Program-made: the position numbers and the translations under genes
Origin: Cunninghamia lanceolata
Taxonomy: Eukaryota; Streptophyta; Pinopsida; Cupressales; Cupressaceae
Assembly: GCA_027924645.1 (NCBI GenBank)
Contig: BSBN01001965.1
Coordinates: forward strand, 16,544,001-16,608,000
Direction of reading: 5' to 3'
Length of the DNA: 64,000 bases
Notes under the pieces: model-generated
The model's database searches: none
The model's input: only the letters and a program-made list of their open reading frames with translations
Told to the model about the DNA's origin: nothing
Shown: positions 54,665 through 64,000 of the stretch, piece by piece
Numbering within the stretch: the stretch's first letter is position 1
How the letters are laid out: every line of letters begins with the position of its first letter

Positions 54665-56197
54665 TCAATTAGTCGTCAATGAAAGAATATCCTTATACAC
54701 ACTCTTTAATTGTGTAATTTCTTCATCCCATTGATTCTTAGCTCTTTCCAAATTTTGGATGTGACCATTTATTAAAAAGACTGATTCTTTTGTCTTTTGC
54801 ACATCAGAGGATGTGTCTATTTGCAAAGTTGTCTGTGCTTCTGCTGCAATACTAATCATTGAATCTAACTTGGGACTAATTAGTCCTCTCAACTAACACA
54901 TTTTATTTTTCATCTGATCCCTCTTATTTACAAAATCACTTAACTCATTATGAATATTGATTACTTGTGTTTCTTTGCTACTCACCAACTCGACTGCTGC
55001 ATCAAATGATTTAGAAATATTTATCAGCTGGAGTTTCAGATTCTTTATCTTTTCTTCTAGCTCTTTTGATGCTACCAACCAAGATAGACAAAATTTGTAC
55101 AGGTCACTTGCTTCTTAGATAACACTTTGCATGCCTTTCATTTTATTTTCTTGTAAATCTTTGTCATTCACTAACATAGTCTTCAACTCATTAGGTCTTT
55201 TCTCATCAAATTCTTGTCTCACTTTTGTCTTAGCAGATTTCTCAAAAGATTCAAATTGCTCACTTATAGAATTTATGAGTCCTTTTAATTGACTTATTGA
55301 AGACAAAGACACGTTCTTCTAATATGATGCAATTAGCTTCTCCAAAATGTTGGTTGCCTCACCAATCAATTCATTGTCCTATATGCAAGACTTCAAAATT
55401 TCTTCCTGTGCCTTTGCCTACACAATTGATACTAGTTTAAATTTTTGCATAGGGGACATTGAGTCCAGGTTTATTCATCCTTGTAATAATTTAGACTCAT
55501 TCAAGTCTTGTTGTTTCTCCAAAAATTCTTTTGTATCCACAACAGTGTCTCTTTCCAGACCTGAGACTTCATCTCCTTTGTCTTGTTTAGGGGGTTCCAT
55601 GTCTTTGTCCTCATTTACACCAATATTTTGCTCTAGTGTAGGGCTTTTGATTGCTCATCAGTTTTTTCAATATCACCCTATTACTTGGGATGAAGACTAG
55701 TCTCAGATTGGTCTTGATTTGTCATATCCATTCCATCAACGTCGAGGGCTTATTCAGTTCTATCCAATCCTTGGTCCTAGCTTATCTTCAGAGCAAATGC
55801 ATCTCCATCATTTGCTGCATCATTGTCATAAATGGTAGGGAGATTAAATTATTTTAATATCTTCAGAGTGGTTTCTTCAGTTTCCTTAACCACTTTTTCA
55901 ATATCACCTCCCATAAGAGTGTTCACTCTCTTCTTTGTCCTAAATTTTTTATTAAGAGCTTTGGAGATCATGGTTTTTTCGTCTAGTGTGATCTCTGGAC
56001 ATAACCTCACAAGTGTGTGCTCTCTGATTTTAGTATCTTTTTCCATGACAGTTTCTTTCCTTGCATACATAATGTTGTTTAGGCTGTTAGGAAGATCACC
56101 AATGATTTCAATAAGAGCCTTATTGTATATGTTTAGATACTCTGCAGTTGCATCTTCCAAAACCCTTTTATCTACATCATTATAATCATCATAGAAT
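54665..56197 (-). pseudogene. Element G ORF2, C-terminal half
   Basis: This continues from 62602 after element F. It starts FYDDYNDVDKRVLEDATAEY (matching FYDDYGETNQKIL in B). It passes NLPTIYDN (NLPTIEDL in B) and ends in a coiled-coil tail (KLDSMISIAAEAQTTLQ, LINGHIQNLERAKNQW) at a TAA at 54665. The order is the same as in element B. Stops and a few frameshifts interrupt it. Confidence 0.75.
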
Positions 56198-57073
56198 TGA
56201 TGAAGGAGGTAAATCACAAAACACCCAATAACAAATATTGAACACAGCAAATATAACTTTCTCTTATTGAACTGGCAACTTTTTACATGACAGAAGCTCA
56301 ATTACAATCAGAGGATGAATCCTCTACTGGCTGCAACACATTACAGCTTTCCCCAACCTCAAGACTCTAGAATCTTCAACCTTCTGTAACCCCAAATCAG
56401 CTAGGGTTTCTATTTTCTCACCTATTCTTGACTCCACACTGGCCCCCTTAACTCTACTACCACCCAAGGTTCCCAAAATAGTCATAAATAGCACTTTTTG
56501 GCGGCCTCCAGCTGAATTTCAAAATTTGCAATTCCCTCCAAAAGTAGGTCAACTTCCGAGAAGCATAACTTTTGATCCAGGTGTCTGATTGATGAACCGT
56601 TTTAAGCGCCAAAAATCTCGTGATGTGAATTATCACACCAAAAATTTGTAAATAGATTTCCATCAACTTTTTAGGATGTTATGGGAAGTTTTAGTGCCTC
56701 ATATCTTGTTCCAAAAATTTTCAGGGGCTTTTCAGAAAATAAAAACTTTAATATCTTTCAGCTCACAGATGGTCTTTTCCTGATTCCTTCGCCAAAGGTC
56801 TTATATTTCCATTATGTAACTTTCTGGAAGTTTTTGCTTTGTTACATGCCCAAATGTAAACTTTCTAAAAATAGCAGGTACACTTTCCTAAAAAGGCAGG
56901 TCGCTATTTTTAGCAGTTTTGAGAAAACTGAAAGTCCTACATTATTATTCTGGATATTATGGAACCAAAAACACTAATTATGGGAAGAAATGAGAACAAC
57001 TACAATGGTTTTGAATTAACTTTTTTTTGGGTGATGCAAGATTACCCTTACACCACTAGATGCTCCTGCATCA
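56198..57073 (-). repeat. Element F 3' LTR
   Basis: 876 bp, same length as its partner. Plus-strand ends are TGATGAAGGAGG and CTCCTGCATCA. Confidence 0.95.
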
Positions 57074-57104
57074 GACACCCAAGGTAATTTAAGAAGTGAC
57101 CCTG

Positions 57105-60100
57105 TCACGTCTCAGATGTTTGTGTGAGGAAAACCCAAACGGTCAACCTCTGCCTTAGACAACCAAGAAGAATCTTCAACAGGCCTTCCTTTCCATTTTA
57201 CCAGGTATTCTTCATATTGCTTGTTCTAAGTACTTCCCACACGGCTATCCAAGATCTCTTCTATCTCCTCTATTGAAGTAGATGCTGGAATACTCCACTG
57301 CACTTCTGTTGGTCCATCCTCTGTTCCACCTTCATGATATTTTGATAAATCAACAATGTTGAAAATAGGAGAAATATTGATCCCACTCGGTAGCTCTACC
57401 TCATATGCATTTCTTGAATCATGCTTCTTCAGGATTCTGCATGGTCCAAATTTCTTCATTTTCAACTTATTGTATGTTCCAATTGGGAACCTTTCTTTTC
57501 TCAAGTGAACCATGATTTCATCTCCTACCTGGAATTCCTTATATCTCCTCTTCTGATCTGCCTTAGCCTTGTACTAAATATTCATTTTATTAATGTGCTT
57601 TCTCACCTCTTCATGCAAATTCTTTAGATGTTCTGCAAAGTCTTCAGCTTCAGCGCTTGTCTTTTCTCCATTGTCCAGCTACCTTAACTCAGAAGCATTT
57701 CTTGGGCTATTGCCATATACAATCTGGAATGGTGATTTACTAGTACTCCTATTGACAGAATTGTTGTAAGCAAATTCTACCTATGGTAAAATCAAATCCC
57801 ATCCCTTTAGCTTATCTCCTACTAAGCATCGTAGCAGGTTACCCAAACTCCTATTCACCACTTCAGTTTGTCCATCAGTCTATGGATGGTGTGTAGAACT
57901 AAACTTCAAATCTGTCTTCAACTTCTTCCACAATGTCCTCCAGAAATATCCAACAAACTTGGTATCTCGATCTGAAACTATGCTCTTTGGTAGACCATGT
58001 AGTCTCACCAATTCCCTGAAAAATAACTCTGCAATATGAATAGCATCATTAGTCTTCTTACAAGGAATAAAATGTCCAATCTTTGAGAATCTATCCACCA
58101 CCACAAAAAGAGAATCATGCCCTCTCTATGTCCTTGGTAAACCAAGAACAAAATCCATACTAATATCATCCCATGGCTTCTCTGGTACAAGTAATGGTTG
58201 ATACAATCCTGTATTTTAACTTGTTCCTTTTGCCATCTGACATATTCTGCAACTCTGCACAAACTTCCTCACGTCCTACTGTAACTGTGGCCAATAATAA
58301 TTTTCACCAACAATAGAAATGTTCTTATCTCGACCACAGTGTCTAGCCAATCCTCCACTATGCTTCTCTTTAATCAGGTTCTCTCTCATGGAACTCCTCG
58401 GGATGCACAACTAGCTTCCTCTAAACAACATGCCATCTTGGATTATGAAATCCAACCATTTTGTCCTGTCCAAAGTAACAGGCTCCAGACAAGCTTTCCA
58501 AGCCTCTGCAAAATCTAGATCTTCAGGATACAAACTTTTGAGTTCATCGAACCCAACAAGCTCTATCTTCATTTCTGTCAACAAATTTTTCCTTCTACTC
58601 AAGGCATTTGCAACTCTATTGGACTTCCCACTCCTATGCTTCAGAACAAAGGTATAACTCTACAAAAACTCAACCTATTTTAAGTGCCTTTGGTTCAACT
58701 TCCCTTGACTATTAATATACTGCAAAGCCTGATGATCAGTATATAAAACAAACTCTTTTGGCAACAAATAATGTCAACATTTCTTCAAAGCTTGAACTAT
58801 TGCATAAAATTCCTGATCATAAACAGAATACTTTTTTTTGGCATCATTAAGCTTCTTGCTAAAATAGGCAATGGGCTTACCTTCTTGGCTCAAAACAGCT
58901 CCTATACCACTACCACTAGCATCACAATCTACCTGAAATACCTTATTGAAATCTGGAAGTGCCAAAACAGGTTGTTCTACAACTTTTTGCTTTAATGTAT
59001 CAAAGCTCTTGTAGGCTCCTTTAGTCCATCTAAACTCTTTTCTATCCCCTCTCATTGTTTCAGTTAGGGGTGGACAAATGCTACTGAAATTCCTGATGAA
59101 CTTTCTGTAAAAACTTGCCAAACCATGAAAAGATCTTACCTCCGTTGCACTCCTTGGTGTAGGCCACTCAATGATAGCCCTTACTTTTCTAGGTCCATCT
59201 TAAGACCTTCCTCTGAGACAACAAATCCCAAGTATACCAACTCCTTTGCAAAACTGCATTTCTTCAGATTAATCAACAACTTCTCCTCCCTCATCTTCTC
59301 TAGAACTCTTCTGATATACATCAAATGCTCATCCCAAGTCTTACTGAAAATCAAAATATCATCCAAATAAATAATAACAAAACTTCCCAAAAATTCTTTT
59401 AGTACCTCATTCATGAGCCGCATGAATGTGCTTGGTGCATTGGTTAGCCCAAATGGCATGACTAACCACTCATACAAACCTTCCTTTGTCTTGAAGGCTA
59501 TCTTCCATTCATCCCCTTCTCTGATATGGATCTAGTGATACCCACTCTTCAAGTCAATTTTCGTGAAGTACTTTGCTCCACTCAAACAGTCCATGATGTC
59601 ATCCATTCTTGGCAATGGAAATTTATACTTGATCATTATCTTATTGATGGCTCAAGAGTCTGTACACATCCTCCATTCTCCATCTTTCTTTGGTGCTAGT
59701 ACTACAGGTACTGCACATGGACTTAGGCTCTCCCTTATCAGTCCCTTCCTCAACAACTCCTAAACTTGTCTGTTCAGCTCTTCATTCTCTGCAGGGGTCA
59801 TTCTGTGGGCTGCCTTGTTTGGCAAACTAGCTTCTGGTATCAAATTCATTTGATGACTTATCTTCCTTACTGGTGGTAAACCTTCTGGTACATTATTAGA
59901 GATAATGTCTTGGAACTCTTCCAACATATCTGAAACTTCTGCTAGTACCTCTTCAGATTTCTCTTGACTAATCTTAGGAATCAATACAAAGCAATGACGC
60001 TCATGCTTCATACCCTCCAAAAATTTGCTACCATCTACCAAACAAATTCTGGCAGTGCTACATACCTTTTCTTCCACCTCCTTCAAGGGCTTCAACTTAT

Positions 60101-60660
60101 GACAAACTCCATCCTTTGTTAGGGAATATGTGTTTGCATGGCCATCATGGACAGCACTCTTATCATACTGCCATGGCCTCCCCAACAGCATATGACATGC
60201 ATCCATTGGTATGATATCACACAGCACCTCATCATGGTAGTCACCAATCTTGAACTTCACTAAACACTACTCATTGACCAAAGCTCTATGGTCCTTCTGC
60301 AACCATGCAATCCGATATGGATGCAAATGCTTTCTTCTTGTCAATTTCAATTTGTCAACCATCTCCTCTGAAACAAGATTATTAGTGCTTCCACTGTCAA
60401 TAATAATATTAGAACACTTACCCTCACATTTGCACCTTGTGTGGAATAAACTCTTCCTCTGATTGGGTTCTTTCTCCTCATTCAGCAAGGTTCTTCTGAC
60501 AACTAGGATTTCTCCCCTTTTAGCATCTTCAAAATGCTCAGAATGTGCATCTTCATCTACATGTGCAACTCGTGCATTACCTTCAGGTCTTCTATTTGTC
60601 CTTCCTTGATGTTGCAAACACTCATATGCTCGATGCCCTTCTTCTCCACATTGGAAATAG
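57105..60660 (-). pseudogene. Element F pol: protease, RT, RNase H, integrase, chromodomain
   Basis: The protease active site is IIIDSGSTNNLVS (about 60400). RT has [52 protein letters not shown] and [11 protein letters not shown] (59690-59350), so the catalytic YLDD is intact. A frameshift near 59.18 kb precedes RNase H (FQVDCDASGSGIGAVLSQEG, YSVYDQEFYAIVQALK). Integrase shows [45 protein letters not shown] and [17 protein letters not shown] (58350-57840). The C-terminus carries a chromodomain (YEEYLVKWKGRPVEDSSW, about 57215-57160), which in this family can direct integration to modified chromatin. Several TAG stops inactivate it. Confidence 0.92.
60618..60659 (-). other. Element F gag zinc knuckle, first Cys lost
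   Basis: The segment reads YFQCGEEGHRAYEC. The C-x2-C-x4-H-x4-C pattern requires Cys where Tyr is found, a G-to-A change in the codon. Confidence 0.8.
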
Positions 60661-61624
60661 GTTCCTCTAAAACCTCCTCTTCCAAGTCCTTGCCTAGGTT
60701 TGCCTCTTCCTCTTCCTCTTTGATCACCATTGTTCTAGTCACGAGGGCGGTAGGTATTATCCCCTCTTTGATTTCGACTGGTGCCTATTTCTTCACTTTT
60801 CTTTTGATCTTCATTATGGCCTCCATAGGGTCTTCCACCAGTCCTTCCACCTTGACCTCTTCCCCTTTGCTTGCTATCAAATCTTTTGTTCAGCTTCTCT
60901 TCCACCTTCAGGGAAAACTGGTATGCATCTTCTATGGTGGTCATTTTGACTAGGCTCAACTCCTCTTGAATACTCGGCCTCAACCCATTAATGTAACGGG
61001 CTACCTTCTCCTTGTTGGGCTCTGCATGACCTGTCCTGATAGTAATTTTATAAAACTCTTCTGTATACTCCTTAACAGACTTGTTACCTTGCTTCAGTCC
61101 TTGCAGCTTCTTCAGCAACTCCATCTCATAGTCCACAGGAATGAACTGTTTCTTTAGTTTCTTCACCATTTGATCCCATCTGGTGATCTTTGCTTTTCCT
61201 CTTCTATTCCTCTCTAATTGGACCTCCTTCCAACAAATATTGGCGTGGCCCTTCAACTTTGTTTTTGCAAACTTAACCCGATCTGGGTCCTCCACATCTT
61301 CATACTCAAAAACTCCTCCATGTCATTGATCCAATCAATAAGTTGTTCTGGATTCAAATCTCCAGAATATGTAGAAACTTCAATCCTGGGCCTCTTTCTG
61401 ATCTTTGAAATGACCCTCAACAACCTTACTTCTGCAGCATCTTCGGCAGCTTCTTGTTCTTCCTCAGATAGCTCTTCTTCAACTTCATCTTCACTTTCTT
61501 CTCTTGTCCTTAGCTCAAACCCTCTTCGTAGCTCCTCTTGCAATGCATTGATTTCCCTTTGTAGGGCTCTAAAACCCTCTTCCATCAAAGCATTCCTCCC
61601 AACATGATTTCTTTGTGGAGGCAT
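60661..61624 (-). pseudogene. Element F gag
   Basis: The ATG at 61624 opens MPPQRNHVGRNALMEEGFRA, followed by an acidic stretch (about 61500-61430) and the capsid part starting VSTYSGDLNPEQLIDWINDM. A frameshift at about 61.31 kb moves into DRVKFAKTKLKGHANICW, WDQMVKKLKKQFIPVDYE and VKEYTEEFYKI. An Arg/Gly-rich nucleic-acid-binding stretch (about 60870-60700) precedes the zinc knuckle. Confidence 0.9.
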
Positions 61625-61711
61625 CTCGGTCTCCGCAACAAACCCACAACCTCAGGTCCTGGTGCAAACTGCCTCACGATCGGCGATCTGTCTACACACT
61701 CAAGAACCCTT

Positions 61712-61723
61712 GCTCTGATACCA
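61712..61723 (-). other. Element F primer binding site (initiator-Met tRNA)
   Basis: Minus-strand TGGTATCAGAGC, continuing AAGGGTTC, lies two bases inside the 5' LTR. Confidence 0.95.
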
Positions 61724-61725
61724 CT

Positions 61726-62601
61726 TGATGAAGGAGGTAAATCACAAAACACCCAATAACAGATATTGAACACAACAAATAAAACTTTCTCTTATTGAAC
61801 TAGCAACTCTTTACATTACAGAAGCTCAATTACAATCAGAGGATGAATCCTCTACTGGCTGCAACACATTACAGCTCTCCCCAACCTCAAGACTCTAGAA
61901 TCTTCAGCCTTCTGTAACCCCAAATCAGCTAGGGTTTCTATTTTCTCACCTATTCTTGACTCCACACTGGCCCCCTTAACTCTACTACCACCCAAGGTTC
62001 CCAAAATAGTCATAAATAGCACTTTTTGGTGGCCTCTAGCTGAATTTCGAAATTTGCAATTCCCTCCAAAAGTAGGTCAACTTCCGAGAAGCATAACTTT
62101 TGATTTGGGTGTCCGATTGACGAACTGTTTTAAGTACCAAAAAGCTCACGATGTGAACTATCACGCCAAAAATTTGTAAATGGATTTCCATCAACTTTTT
62201 GGGACGTTATGGGAAGTTTTAGTGCCTCATATCTCATTCCAAAAATTTTCAGGGGCTTTTCAGAAAACAAAAACTTTAATATCTTTCAGCTCACAAATGG
62301 TCTTTTCCTGATTCCTTCACCAAAGGTCATATATTTCCATTATGTAACTTTCTGGAAGTTTTTGCTTCATTATGTGCCCAAATGCAAACTTTCTAAAAAT
62401 AGCAGGTACACTTTCCTAAAAAGGCAGGTCGCTATTTTTAGCAGTTTTGAGAAAATTGAAAGTCCTACATTATTATTCTGGATATTATGGAACCAAAAAC
62501 ACTAATTATGGGAAGAAATGAGAACAACTACAATGGTTTTGAATTAACTTCTTTTTGGGTGATGCAAGATTGCCCTTACACCACTGGATGCTCCTGCATC
62601 A
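61726..62601 (-). repeat. Element F 5' LTR
   Basis: 876 bp, paired with 56198-57073. The TSD AGAAT follows at 62602-62606. Confidence 0.95.
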
Positions 62602-64000
62602 AGAATTAGGCTATTGGTTTCAGATTTCCATCTACTATGAAAACATTAAGAACATCTTCTAGGCTTATTGTAGCCTCTTCTGGCTGTGATACATTTTGTC
62701 TTTCCCTTCTCTTTGTTGTGTCCTTACCTGAGGTTGTCTTTTTACTACTTCCAGAGATTTTGGTAGCCTTAGTTTTCATCCTTTTTACTTCTTCATCTAT
62801 TTTTGTCTCTTCATCATCGAATGCAATGCTTACATGCATTCTTTTAGCCTATGTTTTCTTCCTTTTGTGACTAGTGGCAGGAATTTCCACACTTGCAAAT
62901 GGTGTGGGATCAAAGGGAATAGATGCAGCTTCTATAGAGGTAGATCCTTTGGTTCTCCTTCTTAACACCTCTAGTTTTTTTGGTTTTCACTTTGGTTCTT
63001 CTGGAGCTTTAACTAGTTCACTTTCTCTCTTTTCTTTTGCTACCTTTTCAGCGTGTACTTTTCCCTTGCCTCTTTCACTTGTTCTTTTGTGAATCCTTGT
63101 CTTAGGGTGAAATCCTCTGCCACTGTCCACATTTTCTTGGAGATTTAAGGTTTTCTTACTTGAACATGAATTTCGTAGAAAGTTCCTCATAAGTCCCAAA
63201 TCTTTCATCATTGGGATCTCTGGATTTACATAGAATATGTCAGGCACTATTTTCCAATATTCCTCCATCTACCTCATAGCCCATTGGCATAACCCATACC
63301 ATTCTAGGCTCAACGGACTCCATCAAGCGATATTTTATCCCAATAAAGTACATAGTGTCCTTGTATTTTTCAACAAATGATCTAGGGATCTTTTCCCTGG
63401 ATTGCATTAACTTCTGGAATTTTTTTAAATAGCCGCATAGGGCTAAGTTTTGTGCATCCATATTACCTATGTTACTCAAAGGGTTTCTAATCTAAACTAT
63501 TACTGGTTTGTCTCCAATCCAAAAATAATTCTCCACACCAGATAACTCTTGCATAAAATAGAAAAATAAGCACAAAATCAACATACCAAATTTGAAAGGG
63601 TATTTGTTTTCTTTTGTTTTCTTCAAGTTTTCCATTAATTGCTGACGAAGTAGTTCACACAGGTCATATTCTGCATTTTCCTTGACCATTTGATAGGCAA
63701 TGTATATAGCAGTACCAGAGATAGAGTTTTCCTAATTTGTGAAGTAGACCTTATACCTAATCACCATTGATGCAAATCTGATTGCATGATCCTCAATGTC
63801 ACTAATTGTTAGAGTGCTCTTATCAAATTTTGCTATAGTGGCTTTCATCATTGTATCATTTTTCACAACCTTCAATATAGACACTATTCCAGTAGAGTTT
63901 AGTCCTATGATGACCCTTATGGCATCTTTAGTGATCTTGAATGTAGCATTGAGCCACATAAACTCATCATGAATTCAGCTTAAGACATACTGAACCCATT
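62602..64000 (-). pseudogene. Element G ORF2, N-terminal part (continues beyond window)
   Basis: The minus strand reads ITKDAIRVIIGLNSTGIV (63950-63880), YDLCELLRQQLMENLKK (about 63655), FYFMQELSG, KYKDTMYFIGIKYRLMESVE and VWVMPMGYEVDGG. These align closely with B ORF2 (ITKDAIRVVT, YDLCELLLNQLLENL, VWIMPMGYEVDEQI). A Lys/Glu-rich linker follows, with a frameshift near 63.2 kb and TAG stops. At 62602 it is cut by element F and resumes at 56197. The conserved N-terminal blocks in B, E and G define a family. Confidence 0.78.

Larger units (their letters stand above)
56198..62601 (-). mobile_element. Element F: chromovirus (Ty3/gypsy), 6404 bp, TSD AGAAT
   Basis: Two 876-bp LTRs (56198-57073 and 61726-62601) bound the element, with AGAAT at 56193-56197 and 62602-62606. 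The minus strand is sense. The initiator-Met primer site is at 61712-61723. The gag-pol order is capsid, knuckle, protease, RT, RNase H, integrase, chromodomain. Two frameshifts and a modest number of stops remain, and LTRs are roughly 95% identical by eye, so it is among the younger insertions here. It lies inside ORF2 of element G. Confidence 0.96.
53097..64000 (-). mobile_element. Element G: relative of element B, 3' part only, inserted in element E
   Basis: The left edge is a 1339-bp LTR (53097-54435) beside a polypurine tract identical to that of element B. Inward lies an accessory ORF homologous to B ORF2. Its 5' end, ORF1 and 5' LTR are beyond 64000. Left-flank bases GATTA (53092-53096) would be the TSD but cannot be confirmed. 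Element F is nested at 56198-62601. No pol is visible in the part present. Confidence 0.85.

Noticed and set aside
1..64000. Intact cellular protein genes
   Set aside because: Every long coding frame found belongs to a retroelement or its accessory ORF; no exon structure of a host gene could be supported.

Overview
This window looks like repeat-rich nuclear DNA of a plant with a large genome. A gymnosperm, probably a conifer, is my best guess, from the deep nesting of old, stop-ridden LTR retrotransposons and the retroelement lineages present. I see no intact cellular gene, rRNA, tRNA gene or CRISPR array. Nearly every coding signal belongs to a retroelement and most frames are broken, usually by TAG codons.

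The nesting can be read from direct repeats and target-site duplications (TSDs). I name the elements A, H, B, E, D, L, G and F. H (+) is a Tat-like Ty3/gypsy element. Its pol lies at 4948-5834 and resumes at 13102-15916. An antisense plant-mobile-domain gene follows (about 17.6-19.3 kb), then a purine tract and the 3' LTR (about 20.26-22.1 kb). B (-, 5835-13101, TSD CACCC) sits inside H pol; it is non-autonomous, with a zinc-knuckle ORF1, a long ORF2 and no pol. E (-) is an older gypsy element: 3' LTR about 22.1-22.7 kb, a third ORF split between 22.7-25.3 and 47.07-47.6 kb, and pol/gag remnants at 47.9-53.1 kb. D (+, 25297-47071, TSD GTAGC) is an Athila-like element inserted in E's third ORF. 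L (-, 33336-42816, TSD GGTTT) has 2.83-kb LTRs and is inserted in D's third ORF. G (-, from 53097 past the window end) is a relative of B inserted in E gag. F (-, 56198-62601, TSD AGAAT) is a fairly young chromovirus inserted in G's ORF2. A (-, 1-3431) is another third-ORF-like gene, next to a broken LTR of the L family.

Four points stand out. (1) Element D has a tandem array of four hairpins between integrase and its third ORF. Each has a 15-nt loop of near-constant sequence on a 9-11 bp stem whose sequence changes while pairing is kept, which suggests a structured RNA. (2) Long accessory ORFs (N-terminal domain, charged linker, coiled-coil tail) recur in five elements (A, B, D, E, G), after integrase in D and E and without pol in B. 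(3) In H the archaeal-type RNase H is encoded before reverse transcriptase, whereas Tat/Ogre elements usually carry it between RNase H and integrase. (4) L's leader holds several degenerate copies of its primer-binding-site junction, each near a short hairpin.

In the autonomous elements gag packages RNA, protease/RT/RNase H/integrase copy and insert it, and the LTRs supply promoter and terminator. B, G (as far as seen) and L would need enzymes from relatives. Lineage names rest on motif recognition by eye, not on searches.
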